Numbered from the stretch's first letter, positions 1-10,188 are shown. The stretch: DNA of 64,000 nucleotides from Flagellimonas myxillae (GCF_023502235.1 NZ_JAMFLY010000001.1:1674001-1738000); one strand, 5' to 3'. Numbers and translations are program-made. Notes: generated from the sequence alone by a model not told the origin.

Positions 1-1901
1 TTAACTTTTCGGCTTTGCAATTCCCATTTGCTTCAAGAATGGAATATGCGATAAAAATGGAGAATTTCGATCCTGAATGGCGAAATATTGGGGAAGAACG
101 CAGTGCCACTTATACTAACCTGAGGAGCGGGGACTATATTTTTAGGGTCATAGGAAGGGAGAAAGGAATGGATTGGGGGGATAATGAGGCTTCAATTGAA
201 GTGGAAGTGCTCAAACCACTTTGGTTCGAGTGGTGGGCATATTTCCTATATGCTATGCTATTGCTGTTCATCCTTTATTGGCTAAGGCGGTATACGGTTG
301 CCTGGGAGCGAATGAAAGCCAATTTAAGATTGGAACAGATTACCAATGAAAAAAATGAGGAAGTCCACAATATAAAACAGCGTTTTTTCATGAATATCTC
401 ACATGAAATACGAACCCCTTTGACATTGATTATGGGGGCCCTAAACGGACTTGGAAAAGAAGCTCTTTCCTTAAAGGACCAGAAGCGCCTCAAAACCGTT
501 AATAAGAATGCGTCCAGATTGATGAACTTGATGGAAGAGTTGCTCAACTTTAGAAAGCTAGAATCCGGGTCCATAAATCTGGAAGTTTCCGAAAATGATG
601 TTGTCGGCTTTATAAGAGAGATTTATCTGGCGTTTGGCCAGCAGGCGATAGACAACGCTATAGATTTCCAGTTTGTTGCCACAAACGACACAATATGGCT
701 ATGGTTTGATAAAAGGCAGTTGGAAAAGACCGTAGTAAACCTTGTTTCCAATGCATTCAAATTCACCCCAGTAAATGGAAAAATCAAAATAGAAATCAGT
801 ACCCAAAAAAAACAAGTGCGTATTAGAGTTTCTGACACTGGCGACGGTATTCCTGAAGAAAAATTGTCAAAGATATTTAACAGGTTTTATCAAAATAGTG
901 TTACTGAGAAATCAGGTTTCGGTATAGGACTGTCAATTGCCTATGAAATCATCAAACTTCATAGTGGGGAGATAAAGGTTGATAGCATTGAGGGAAAGGG
1001 TAGCGAATTCACGATTTTACTTCCAACTGGGAGAAACCATTTTCCCAAGGAATCTATTGTGTTGCCCTCATCCCAACAACCTATATACTCATTGGAAGAC
1101 CCGGAGGATATTGATGAATTGTTGGAGATGATGGATTCGGATCCAGTTGAAACTGTCCTGATTGTTGAAGATCATGAAGAATTGAGAGGGTACGTCCGCG
1201 GGGTTTTGGAAGCCCACTATAAGGTAATCGAAGCTTCCAATGGAGAAAATGGACTGAAAGTTGCTCTGAAGCAGATTCCCGATTTGATAATCAGTGATAT
1301 TATGATGCCCGGAATGGATGGGATGAAATTTTGTAGATCATTGAAATCAAGTGTTGTGACAAGTCATATTCCCATTATTTTGCTCACAGCACTTAGCTCC
1401 ATGGATGATAAACTAAGGGGCTATGAGATTGGTGCCGATGATTATGTTACAAAACCATTCAGTGAAGAACTGCTCTTGGCCAAAGTAAAAAGCCTTCTTC
1501 ATAATAGGGAACTGATACGAAGGAAGTTCAACACGGATGGCTTGCTCCTGCCAAGAGACCTTGCATTGAACAGTACAGACCAAGGATTTTTGGAAAAACT
1601 CACAGAATTGATTGAAACGCATCTGGATGCCCCGGATTTTGGGGCAAATCAACTTTCTAGGGAAATGGGCATGAGCCATTCTGTTCTGTATAAAAAAATT
1701 AAGGCCCTCTCCGGCATGAATATGGTTGAATTTATCCGGGATTATAAATTGAGGATTGCGAAAAAACTTTTAGAAAACCAATCCAATTCCGTTACCGAAG
1801 TCTGTTACAAAGTAGGCTATTCAGACAGGAAATACTTCAGTAAACTTTTCAAGCAACGATTTGGCGTACCACCCTCCAGTTTTTTAAGAAAAACAGAATA
1901 A
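1..1901 (+). CDS. Hybrid two-component system sensor/regulator (HTCS), 5'-truncated by the window
   Basis: The reading frame is open to the window edge, so only the C-terminal part of the protein is visible. Counting from the TTG at 15, the order is: a Y_Y_Y domain end (about 1-68), one membrane helix (about 72-91), a HisKA domain with phospho-accepting H130 in FFMNISHEIRTP, a HATPase domain with N-box NLVSNAFKF and G-box GFGIGLS, a receiver domain with D428 and K480, and a C-terminal AraC-type HTH (about 525-628). HTCS proteins sense an oligosaccharide in the periplasm and activate the adjacent PUL from the same polypeptide. The missing N-terminus should be the beta-propeller sensor. Its position 268 bp before susC suggests it controls the galactan genes that follow. 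Family assignment is very secure; the inducer is inferred. Confidence 0.95.
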   Translation, partial: NFSALQFPFASRMEYAIKMENFDPEWRNIGEERSATYTNLRSGDYIFRVIGREKGMDWGDNEASIEVEVLKPLWFEWWAYFLYAMLLLFILYWLRRYTVAWERMKANLRLEQITNEKNEEVHNIKQRFFMNISHEIRTPLTLIMGALNGLGKEALSLKDQKRLKTVNKNASRLMNLMEELLNFRKLESGSINLEVSENDVVGFIREIYLAFGQQAIDNAIDFQFVATNDTIWLWFDKRQLEKTVVNLVSNAFKFTPVNGKIKIEISTQKKQVRIRVSDTGDGIPEEKLSKIFNRFYQNSVTEKSGFGIGLSIAYEIIKLHSGEIKVDSIEGKGSEFTILLPTGRNHFPKESIVLPSSQQPIYSLEDPEDIDELLEMMDSDPVETVLIVEDHEELRGYVRGVLEAHYKVIEASNGENGLKVALKQIPDLIISDIMMPGMDGMKFCRSLKSSVVTSHIPIILLTALSSMDDKLRGYEIGADDYVTKPFSEELLLAKVKSLLHNRELIRRKFNTDGLLLPRDLALNSTDQGFLEKLTELIETHLDAPDFGANQLSREMGMSHSVLYKKIKALSGMNMVEFIRDYKLRIAKKLLENQSNSVTEVCYKVGYSDRKYFSKLFKQRFGVPPSSFLRKTE

Positions 1902-2084
1902 CCTTCGCATTTCTCTTACATGAATTATTGTTGGCTCGCCATCAATAGGATCGTGTTATTCCAATAGATAAGGTTAGTATGGAGAAAATGAAATTGTACC
2001 CCCTATTAAACTGAATCTTTCCCCTCCTTAAATCTCATTTAGGGATTAATTGCAGCATAAGTTTTGAGTTAGTTAATTTTTGGA

Positions 2085-2116
2085 AAGGGAGCATTTCCTG
2101 ACATAAATGTTCCCTT
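2085..2116. promoter_or_regulatory. 12-bp inverted repeat upstream of susC
   Basis: The arms AAGGGAGCATTT (2085-2096) and AAATGTTCCCTT (2105-2116) pair over 12 bp with one G:T wobble around an 8-nt centre, CCTGACAT. The repeat ends 53 bp before the susC start, in the only non-coding gap between the HTCS gene and susC. It could be an operator for the HTCS AraC domain or a hairpin in the susC leader. The rest of 1902-2169 shows no other clear signal, and no exact TAnnTTTG box was found. Confidence 0.45.
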
Positions 2117-2169
2117 CTATTAACTACCCTGGGACTAAGCTCACTATTTACAAAAACTAACTGAACATT

Positions 2170-5100
2170 ATGAAAAAAAACAAACTTAAAATTAATGGCT
2201 CAAATAGGCTGGAACCAAGGTTCTTGCCAATTTTATTTGCTGTTGGGCTAGCAATGCTTTTTGGACAATCAGCCATTGCCAACACCAAAAAGAATGCCCC
2301 TTTAGGGGAGCAAAAGTTACAGCAGGAGATTAATGGAGTGGTACTTGATGAAACTGGCAACCCTCTCCCCGGGGCTAGCGTTGTGGAAAAAGGAACTGCT
2401 AACGGAACACAAACGGATTTTGACGGAAACTTTTCTTTGAGGGTCGCCAATGATAATGCAACCTTAGTGATTTCATATATCGGATTTGAAACCAAAGAAG
2501 TATTATGGAATGGTCAGTCGAATGTTGCCATAACTCTTCAAGAAAGTACTTCACAACTGGATGAGGTAGTCATAATAGGGTACGGATCCACAACGCTAAA
2601 AGAATCTACCGGTGCAGTAGCCAATATTAAAGTTGAAGATATAAGACAAGCAGCAAATACCTCGGTAGATCAAATGCTACAAGGTAGAGTTGCGGGCTTG
2701 AATTTAGGCTTAAGCACGGCTCAACCAGGTGCTAGGGTAAGCGCCAACATTAGGGCGGATATCTCACCTAGAGGTAGCGGTGAACCCCTTTATGTGGTAG
2801 ATGGTGTTCCCATTATTAACAGTTCTCCGGAACCAAGTCTAAATTCTTCTGATTTAGGTTTTTTTGGAGGTGTGGACCGAAGTCCTTTGTCAACAATAAA
2901 TCCTGCGGATATTGAGTCTGTGGATGTGATAAAAGATGCAAGTACCACAGCAATATATGGTTCTGCAGCTGCTAATGGTGTAATTTTTATTACGACCAAG
3001 AAAGGGAGGGTAGGCAAGGCAACTGTTGACTACCGGGTGTCCACAACAGTCCAAACGCCGAAGGACTACTTAGAATTTCTTGATGCTGAAAACTTCATGC
3101 AGCAACATAATCGTCTTGCTTTTGACAGATACTTGTTTGATAACAAATTTGCTCCCTATGGCGCACAAAACGCTCCAGCTAATGGCTTTACTCCCTTTTT
3201 TACCCAGGGAGATATAGCAAATGCCGGTAGGGGAGTTGATTATGTAGGCGCATTGATCAAATCTGGGTTCATACAAGAACATAACCTTTCCATTAACGGT
3301 GGAACCGAGAATACACGGATTTATACCTCGTTTAATTATTACGATAATGAGGCAATTTTAAAGGGTTCGGACTTTCAAAGGTTCACCGCAAGATTCAATC
3401 TTACCCAAAAACTTGGAGAAAGATTTAATCTTAACTTAAAAACCAATCTTAGCCAGATTAACAGCAACAATGCTTCTACCGGAGCAAATTCAGGAGGTAG
3501 TGAAAAGTTTAACATGCTTCAATCGGCATACGCATTTGCTCCCACCATTCCCATTTTTGAAGAGGATGGCAGTTTTTCTAGAACATACAACACACTGATA
3601 GTTAACCCACTTGCCTTTCTTACCATTGATGATGAGTTACGCACGAATAGATTTTCAATTACACCAAAGTTGGATGTTCAACTGTTCAATGAGCTTACTT
3701 TGTCCTTGTTAGGAAGTATGGACAGGACCACATCCACTAGGAAATTCTTTATTCCTTCAATAGCAGAACATTCTCTTCTCCCAACTGGTATGGCACAGTT
3801 GGCCACAAACAGAAATGATGCATATACAGGGGAGGCGTATTTCACCTACACCAAATCGTTTGAAAATAGTACCATTTCTGCAGTATTGGGAGCAGGAGTT
3901 TATAAAACTTTGGGTGACGGTTTTAGTTTACAGGCAGTTGGATTTTTTACCGATGCACTGGGCTTTGATAACGTAGGGGTTGCAGATGAGCTCCTAAGGA
4001 ACACCCAAGATTCATTTAGATTTGAAACCAATAGGCTTTCCCAATTTGCCAGAATCAATTATACAATCAATGGAAAGTATGTACTAAACGGAGTAGTTAG
4101 ACGAGATGGGGCCAGCAATTTTGCGACCAACAACAAATGGGGCGTATTTCCCGGTATCTCTGCCGCATGGAGAATCAGTGAGGAACCATTTCTAAACAAC
4201 TCCAAAGTATCAAATCTCAAACTTCGGGTAGGTTATGGAGAAGTTGGCAACGTTGTTTTAGCGGATAACGCATTACAACTATATGCGGTAAATGGAGAGT
4301 TTACCTTTGGAAATACGGTTCAACCCGGTGTAGTACTATCCCAGGTTGAGAATCCAGACTTTAGATGGGAAACAAATACCAGTATCGATATGGGTCTGGA
4401 TTTTGGATTTTTCAACGACAGAATTAGCGGTAGCCTTGAAGTATATGAAAAGAAGGCAAAAGATCTAATCGACTTCGATCCATTACCTTCAAATAACGCT
4501 GTGGGACGTGTGGTAACCAATATTGGTTCCACTCGAGCACGGGGAATTGATATAGCCCTTAGAACCACCAACATATTGTCTGAAAATTTTGAATGGGGCA
4601 CCAATTTTACCTTTACCTCTAGCAGGTCTGAATGGTTGGAACGCAATCCAAACGTTCCACTTCCCAGCTATATAGGACCAAATGATGATTTAAATGCTTT
4701 CTACGGATGGGAGACTGATGGATTAATACGATCGCTTGAAGAAGTGCCGAACCACATGGCAGGTGCTTTCCCGGGCAATGTCAGGTTCATTGACCAAAAC
4801 AATGATGGATTATTGGATGAAAACGATGTTGTCAACTTAGGGACTTGGGGTCCCAGGGTCAATTTTGGTATTGGTACAAACCTTAGAATCAAGAACTTTA
4901 CATTTAGTGCATTTGCCTATGGCAATGCAGGTGCCCCTAGAGGTTTTGGCTTTTTCCCAAATAGCTTCAGGCTGTCAAACTCTTCACCTTCAAATACGTT
5001 GACCAGCGCAAGGGATGTTTGGTCTTTTGACAATCCGGATGGAATTCTTCCGGGAATTGCTTCTAACCCATTCAGTGGTAACAATCCAACAGGGATAACC

Positions 5101-5331
5101 GACTTTTTATTAAAGAAATCGTGGTTTCTAAGGATCAAAAACATAAATCTTGGATATGACCTTCCCATTTCTGGGAATTCGGGGGTGCCCATCCAAAAAA
5201 TGAGAATCTTTCTAGACTTTCAGAACGTGGCATTATTTTCAAATTTCGATGGATTCGACCCTGAACTTGATACTACCAACCCCTTTCCCCAGGCTCTTTC
5301 TTCCACCTTGGGGGTTGATATACAATTTTAA
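2170..5331 (+). CDS. SusC-family TonB-dependent outer-membrane transporter
   Basis: A 1053-residue protein that should import oligosaccharides across the outer membrane using TonB energy. It has an N-terminal signal peptide (about 1-37), a CarboxypepD_reg-like domain (about 55-130, starting at INGVVLDETGNPLPGA and including GFETKEV), a TonB-box-like stretch DEVVIIGYG, a plug domain (about 145-275, with YVVDGVPI and IKDASTTAIYGS), and a long beta-barrel. The ATG at 2170 gives a proper signal peptide. A SusD gene follows after 15 bp, so the two should form the usual SusC2D2 complex. The substrate, galactan-derived oligomers, is inferred from the GH53 and GH2 enzymes downstream. Confidence 0.96.
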   Translation: MKKNKLKINGSNRLEPRFLPILFAVGLAMLFGQSAIANTKKNAPLGEQKLQQEINGVVLDETGNPLPGASVVEKGTANGTQTDFDGNFSLRVANDNATLVISYIGFETKEVLWNGQSNVAITLQESTSQLDEVVIIGYGSTTLKESTGAVANIKVEDIRQAANTSVDQMLQGRVAGLNLGLSTAQPGARVSANIRADISPRGSGEPLYVVDGVPIINSSPEPSLNSSDLGFFGGVDRSPLSTINPADIESVDVIKDASTTAIYGSAAANGVIFITTKKGRVGKATVDYRVSTTVQTPKDYLEFLDAENFMQQHNRLAFDRYLFDNKFAPYGAQNAPANGFTPFFTQGDIANAGRGVDYVGALIKSGFIQEHNLSINGGTENTRIYTSFNYYDNEAILKGSDFQRFTARFNLTQKLGERFNLNLKTNLSQINSNNASTGANSGGSEKFNMLQSAYAFAPTIPIFEEDGSFSRTYNTLIVNPLAFLTIDDELRTNRFSITPKLDVQLFNELTLSLLGSMDRTTSTRKFFIPSIAEHSLLPTGMAQLATNRNDAYTGEAYFTYTKSFENSTISAVLGAGVYKTLGDGFSLQAVGFFTDALGFDNVGVADELLRNTQDSFRFETNRLSQFARINYTINGKYVLNGVVRRDGASNFATNNKWGVFPGISAAWRISEEPFLNNSKVSNLKLRVGYGEVGNVVLADNALQLYAVNGEFTFGNTVQPGVVLSQVENPDFRWETNTSIDMGLDFGFFNDRISGSLEVYEKKAKDLIDFDPLPSNNAVGRVVTNIGSTRARGIDIALRTTNILSENFEWGTNFTFTSSRSEWLERNPNVPLPSYIGPNDDLNAFYGWETDGLIRSLEEVPNHMAGAFPGNVRFIDQNNDGLLDENDVVNLGTWGPRVNFGIGTNLRIKNFTFSAFAYGNAGAPRGFGFFPNSFRLSNSSPSNTLTSARDVWSFDNPDGILPGIASNPFSGNNPTGITDFLLKKSWFLRIKNINLGYDLPISGNSGVPIQKMRIFLDFQNVALFSNFDGFDPELDTTNPFPQALSSTLGVDIQF

Positions 5332-5346
5332 CTCAAAAAAAATATT

Positions 5347-6846
5347 ATGAAAAGCATATTAAAGAACACTCGATTTTTCGCACTCTTCCTGTTCCTGGTT
5401 CTAGCAATAACAGGTTGCGAGGATGAACTGGACTCTAAGGTATTTAGTGATTTAACACCTGAAAACTTCTTTCAAACGGATAAAGATTTCAATGCAGCCT
5501 TAGTTGCACTATACAGCTCATTTTCCATTGACTGGGGGGGTGAGGATCCAGGTATTGGTATTTGGTATACCTACCTGTTTAACGCAAATAACAGAACCTA
5601 TCTTTTAAGAAGCGAACTTACTACCGACGAATTGTGGAATGACTGGGACGCCAACATTTTAAACTTTACTTGGGGACCTGCCACCTACTCCGGAACAGGA
5701 GCTTCTACCTATTCAAGGATTCGGTATGTGGCTAGAGCAACAGATGTAATTGATAAAATTGAAAATTCTTCAGTTGATGATGTGGTTAAAAATAGGTACT
5801 TGGGAGAAGCAAAGACCCTTCGGGCTTGGCTTATGTACATCATGTACGACTTCTTCGGACCTGTTAATGTCAAGGTGGACCCCTCTACATTGAGTGATAC
5901 ATCAATTACCCCAAGATTGTCCGTTGAAGAATACACTCGAATTATTGAACAAGATTTATTGGATGCAATTGCCACCGATGAATTACCGGAAAAATACAAC
6001 GGGACAGCAGATTGGGGTAGGGTTTCCAAAGGTGTGGCCAGGATGTTACTGCTTAAGTTATACATGCATCAAAAGGAATGGGCAAAAGCCGAAGATATAG
6101 GCAAGGCCATTATAAGTTCTGGTTCTTACGGACTTCTTGCAAACTATGATGATGTTTTCATCCAAACCGGCAATGACGAACTTATCTATGCCATTGCAAG
6201 TAATGAGGCGGTCCCAAATTGGTATATGCAGCATTTGTTTCCAGGCAATTACGCCAAAGGATTTGCTGGAACCAAACTGATTGAACGAGGCGGTGGATGG
6301 TATGGATATTCCATGCCTTGGGAGTTTTATGACAAATTTGAGATTGGAGATTTAAGGACTAACACAATTATAACGGAGTTTGAGAGCGGAGGAGGAGCGC
6401 TCGTTGACCGGGACAATGGATTACGCGGGGCTATTCCATTAAAGTATACGAGTATAGAAGGACAAGGTAGTGGGCCAAGCTATTCAATTGATTGGGTAAT
6501 ATTTAGATATGCTGAGGTGTTACTGTCAGTAGCAGAGGCCATTAATGAACAGCGGGGGCCAGCTGATGCCTATCAATATGTGAATCAAGTACGAGAAAGG
6601 GCAGGCGTGACACCATGGAGCGGTTTAACCCAAGAAGAATTTAGAGATGCAATATTGGATGAAAGAGGACGCGAACTTTTTTGTGAAGGACATAGAAGAC
6701 AAGATTTGGTACGCCACGGAAAATTTATTGAAAAGGCAATAGAACGTGGAGCCACGAGCGCAAGTTCTAAACACCTTCTTTTTCCCATACCTGCAGACGT
6801 TATTCTTGAGGGCGGAGGAACAATAGAACAAAATCCTGGATATTAA
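5347..6846 (+). CDS. SusD-family glycan-binding lipoprotein
   Basis: A 499-residue lipoprotein. The signal peptide ends in LAITGC, with the lipidated Cys at about residue 24, followed by acidic residues (EDELDS) as is usual for surface export in Bacteroidota. The RagB/SusD fold is seen in the N-terminal TPR-like part (AKTLRAWLMYIMYDFFGPV) and in the conserved C-terminal motifs VIFRYAEVLLSVAEAINE, QVRERAG and ILDERGRELFCEGHRRQDLVR. It would act as the lid that captures glycan for the SusC channel. It follows susC by 15 bp and precedes the GH53 gene by 18 bp, so the three are almost certainly one transcript. Confidence 0.96.
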   Translation: MKSILKNTRFFALFLFLVLAITGCEDELDSKVFSDLTPENFFQTDKDFNAALVALYSSFSIDWGGEDPGIGIWYTYLFNANNRTYLLRSELTTDELWNDWDANILNFTWGPATYSGTGASTYSRIRYVARATDVIDKIENSSVDDVVKNRYLGEAKTLRAWLMYIMYDFFGPVNVKVDPSTLSDTSITPRLSVEEYTRIIEQDLLDAIATDELPEKYNGTADWGRVSKGVARMLLLKLYMHQKEWAKAEDIGKAIISSGSYGLLANYDDVFIQTGNDELIYAIASNEAVPNWYMQHLFPGNYAKGFAGTKLIERGGGWYGYSMPWEFYDKFEIGDLRTNTIITEFESGGGALVDRDNGLRGAIPLKYTSIEGQGSGPSYSIDWVIFRYAEVLLSVAEAINEQRGPADAYQYVNQVRERAGVTPWSGLTQEEFRDAILDERGRELFCEGHRRQDLVRHGKFIEKAIERGATSASSKHLLFPIPADVILEGGGTIEQNPGY

Positions 6847-6864
6847 TTTGTAAGCACCATTAAA

Positions 6865-9318
6865 ATGAAAAAAGCAATAATTTATTTTTTTTCCTTCCTA
6901 TTCCTAGGATTGTTTTTAGGATGTGAAGAAACATACGAGGTAGCCAATCTAGAAGAATTTGATATTGAGGAGGTCCGGAATCCATTTGAGCAACAATTTT
7001 ATGCAGGTTCGGATCTTTCATACCTAAATGAAATGATAGACTGTGGAGCCAGTTATAATGGCTTGGCTGGAAGTAATGCAAATCCTTTTGAAATATTTAA
7101 AAATGCGGGTAATGATTTGGTAAGGGTACGATTGTGGAACGATCCATCAGAATGGACCGCATATTCCAATATTGAAGATGTAGAAAAAACCATAAGTAGC
7201 TCTAAGGAACAGGGTATGGATATATTGCTGGATTTCCACTATTCTGATACCTGGGCTGACCCTGGAAATCAAATAATACCCGCAGCTTGGCTGGATGTGG
7301 TAGACAATACGGAAGCACTGAGTCAAAGGCTTTATGATTATACATATGAAACCTTGGACAATCTAGCGGAGAAAGACCTGCTTCCTGAAATTGTTCAACT
7401 GGGCAATGAAATCAATGGGAATATTTTGAACAGGGAAAGTGGATGGTTTGAAATTGATTGGGAACGTAATGCATTCCTTATCAACCAGGGAATTCAAGCC
7501 GTTAGGGACATTTCCAAAAAACATGGGGCCAGAGTACAAATCATGCTTCATATTGCCCAACCAGAAAACGCCTTATGGTGGTTTGAACAGGCAAAAGAAA
7601 ATGGGGTCGTCAATTATGATTGGATTGGGGTATCATATTATCCTGTTTGGTCAGAATACGAAGTAGCCGATATTTCGGATGCTGTCTCGGCGCTGGGATC
7701 AACTTACAACAAAAAAGTGATGATTGTTGAAACCGCTTATCCATTCACCACGGAAAATGCGGATGCCGCAAATAACATTCTTGGCAAGTCCGTATATCCT
7801 GCCAATCAGCAAGGGCAATTGGATTTCCTGCTGGATTTAAAACGCGAAATTAAAGAAGGGAATGGGTTTGGCTTGGTCTATTGGGAACCGGCATGGGTGT
7901 CAACTGCTTGTTCAACATTGTTCGGGGAAGGTTCGCACTGGGATAATGCTACCCTGTTCGACAATTCTGGCAATCCTACCCTTGGCATGAATATATTTAA
8001 CGATAATTTTGACCCCGAATACCACTGTGAGTCCATATGGGCTCTAGGTGATGGTGTTCCAGATGCCTTGTGGAATTGGGATAACGCAATAGAAGTCTCT
8101 TGTGATGCCAATAAAAATGTTGTGGCGCTGAATCTGGCAGAAAATAAGTTCAGATTTTTTCAAACTGAAGGGGATTGGACATCTGGAATTGGTTATCAGT
8201 ATTTCGTAAACCGGGGATATACCATAGATTCAAAATTGAAGGATGCCAATGATAATGATGATAATTTCGTTTTTGAGGGCACTCCTGGTCTTTATACTTT
8301 AGAGATTGATGGTGAAGGAAAAACCATTCAACTTAATCCGGTCATCTCAGAGACCTACTATGCTCTTGGTGATGCTTTGCCGGGCGGATGGAGTTTTGAT
8401 GATGCTACTTTGGTGGAATCCCCAATTTTCGGAATTAGAAGGGCAACCGTAAATCTTTCTCCAGGCACTTTCAGGTTCTTTACACAAAAGGATGACTGGG
8501 CAAGCGGCCTCAATTATGCATACTTTGCCGATCAGGGATATACGATTGATTCCAATCTGGAAAATGCTGGTGATGGAGATCAGAACTTCAGGTTTGTGGG
8601 CAATACAGGAGAATATGTACTGGAGATAAATGATAATGATAAAACCATTACTTTACTTGGTTCAGGACCATTCCCTTCAATTTGGGCGGTTGGCGATGCA
8701 GTTCCTGGTGGATGGGGTTTCAATGATGATACTATTGAGTTCACTCAAACTTTTAGTGGAGTATGGACTGCGAATCTGGAGTTGAATGCTGGAGTCTTTC
8801 GTTTTTTCCAAACCTTTGGAACATGGGATACCAATAATAACTATGCCTATTATGCTGGTGAAGGCTTTGAGATAGATGCAAATCTTGAAAATGATGGAAG
8901 TGGCGATGAAAACTTTAGGTTTATTGGAGTACCAGGTGCCTATACCTTGACCATCAATGCGAATAGCAAAAGAATTACGTTGGAAGAGTATGAGACCCTA
9001 CCCTCTCTTTGGGCAGTGGGTGATGCTGTTCCTGGGGGTTGGGGCTTTAACGACGATACGGTTGAGTTTATCCAGGTTACTGAAAATGTCTGGACCGCAG
9101 AAATAGCTTTGAACAATGGTGGTATTTTCCGCTTTTTCCAAATCTATGGTACTTGGGATACCAATAACAACTATGAATTTTATGCCGGTGAAGGTTATAC
9201 CATAGATTCCAACTTTTCTGAACAGGATGCTGCTGACAAAAACTTTTTGTTTACAGGTTCTTCTGGCTCTTATGTTTTGACCATAAACGGGAATGATAAA
9301 ACAATAACCTTGGAGTAA
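6865..9318 (+). CDS. GH53 endo-beta-1,4-galactanase lipoprotein with four SusE/SusF-like modules
   Basis: An 817-residue surface lipoprotein (lipobox FLGLFLGC, Cys20). Residues about 42-385 are a GH53 domain: DFHYSDTWADP, the acid/base E182 in LGNEING, and the nucleophile E289 in IVETAYP. GH53 enzymes cut internal beta-1,4-galactosyl links of galactan. After it come four modules of about 105 residues (about 390-490, 497-597, 605-706, 714-816). Each has an ALGD or AVGD(A)VPGGW opening, an FRFF core and a closing YxLxIxxxxKxI, as in SusE/SusF starch-binding modules. No separate SusE-like gene is present, so this protein may be both the surface endo-enzyme and the surface glycan-binding protein. 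The GH53 call is strong; binding by the repeats is inferred. Confidence 0.93.
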   Translation: MKKAIIYFFSFLFLGLFLGCEETYEVANLEEFDIEEVRNPFEQQFYAGSDLSYLNEMIDCGASYNGLAGSNANPFEIFKNAGNDLVRVRLWNDPSEWTAYSNIEDVEKTISSSKEQGMDILLDFHYSDTWADPGNQIIPAAWLDVVDNTEALSQRLYDYTYETLDNLAEKDLLPEIVQLGNEINGNILNRESGWFEIDWERNAFLINQGIQAVRDISKKHGARVQIMLHIAQPENALWWFEQAKENGVVNYDWIGVSYYPVWSEYEVADISDAVSALGSTYNKKVMIVETAYPFTTENADAANNILGKSVYPANQQGQLDFLLDLKREIKEGNGFGLVYWEPAWVSTACSTLFGEGSHWDNATLFDNSGNPTLGMNIFNDNFDPEYHCESIWALGDGVPDALWNWDNAIEVSCDANKNVVALNLAENKFRFFQTEGDWTSGIGYQYFVNRGYTIDSKLKDANDNDDNFVFEGTPGLYTLEIDGEGKTIQLNPVISETYYALGDALPGGWSFDDATLVESPIFGIRRATVNLSPGTFRFFTQKDDWASGLNYAYFADQGYTIDSNLENAGDGDQNFRFVGNTGEYVLEINDNDKTITLLGSGPFPSIWAVGDAVPGGWGFNDDTIEFTQTFSGVWTANLELNAGVFRFFQTFGTWDTNNNYAYYAGEGFEIDANLENDGSGDENFRFIGVPGAYTLTINANSKRITLEEYETLPSLWAVGDAVPGGWGFNDDTVEFIQVTENVWTAEIALNNGGIFRFFQIYGTWDTNNNYEFYAGEGYTIDSNFSEQDAADKNFLFTGSSGSYVLTINGNDKTITLE

Positions 9319-9334
9319 TCAACATTTCAAATAC

Positions 9335-9370
9335 TTATCGGGAAGGAATGTCTTGGTTCTTTCCCGATAA
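9335..9370 (+). terminator. Hairpin between the GH53 and GDSL genes
   Basis: Perfect 10-bp arms, TTATCGGGAA and TTCCCGATAA, enclose a 16-nt loop 16 bp after the GH53 stop codon. The sequence after the hairpin is AT-rich but lacks a long T-tract. It may be a weak terminator or an mRNA 3'-end stabiliser separating susC-susD-GH53 from the three downstream enzyme genes. Confidence 0.5.
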
Positions 9371-9429
9371 TTAAATTAACCAGAAGTATTCAGTTTTCTG
9401 TAATTGTATGCTTTCCCTAAAAACATGTC

Positions 9430-10173
9430 ATGTATAAATCTATGATTTCAGCAGTGCTGTTTTTAATCACCATTAATTTGTTTAATTCATGTAAAGAATC
9501 CAGTAAGGCTGCGGAAGAGAGGTTCAAACGGCCGATTCCAATGGCAACTTTGGAAAGCATATATCCATCTGGTGATTTGGTAATCCCATCCCATTCAGAA
9601 TTCACCAAAGAACATTATCCTGAAAGAATTGCTGAGTTTATGAGCGACCCGCTCCAACCAAATGACATTGTTTTTATGGGGAATAGTATTACTGAACAAG
9701 GTGGCATGTGGAATGAAAAGCTCGACAAGCACAATGCGAAAAATAGAGGGATATCCGGCGACACATCGGAAGGGGTACTGGCAAGATTAGGGGAATTGGT
9801 TTATTTCAAACCATCCCAAGTTTTTATTTTAATAGGTATAAATGATCTTTTCCATAATGACATAAATCCCGAAAATGTATATGAAAACATCGTCAAAACT
9901 GTTGATAAATTAAACAAAGAAAGTCCACAAACCGAGATTTTTGTCCAAACAATATTACCAACCACTTCCGTCGATCTAGTTGAAAAAATTCAAATAACCA
10001 ACCAACTTATAAAATCAAATGCAGGTAAAGTGGGTTATAACTTGATTGATTTATACCCCCTTTTTAGATCAAAATCCGAATTTTTGAATATGGATTATTC
10101 GTATGACGGAGTGCATTTGAACGAAAAAGGATATGCAGTTTGGGTTAATAAGGTAAAACCATTTGTTAAATAG
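9430..10173 (+). CDS. SGNH/GDSL-family hydrolase lipoprotein (probable carbohydrate esterase)
   Basis: A 247-residue protein with a lipoprotein signal (LFNSC, Cys21). The SGNH blocks are visible: block I GNSITEQG with nucleophile S86, block II NRGISGDT with its Gly, block III IGINDL with the Asn, and block V DGVHLNEKGY with D226 and H229. It resembles the GDSL proteins annotated as platelet-activating-factor acetylhydrolase-like esterases, which in PULs usually remove acetyl groups from glycans. It sits 15 bp before the GH2 gene. Deacetylation of galactan or pectin side chains is an inference; the substrate cannot be read from the sequence. Confidence 0.88.
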   Translation: MYKSMISAVLFLITINLFNSCKESSKAAEERFKRPIPMATLESIYPSGDLVIPSHSEFTKEHYPERIAEFMSDPLQPNDIVFMGNSITEQGGMWNEKLDKHNAKNRGISGDTSEGVLARLGELVYFKPSQVFILIGINDLFHNDINPENVYENIVKTVDKLNKESPQTEIFVQTILPTTSVDLVEKIQITNQLIKSNAGKVGYNLIDLYPLFRSKSEFLNMDYSYDGVHLNEKGYAVWVNKVKPFVK

Positions 10174-10188
10174 AAATTCAGTGTGCCT

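Noticed and set aside
8034-9315. DNA repeat array or CRISPR in the GH53 gene
   Set aside because: The repetition is of protein modules of about 105 codons with diverged bases, not short spaced DNA repeats.
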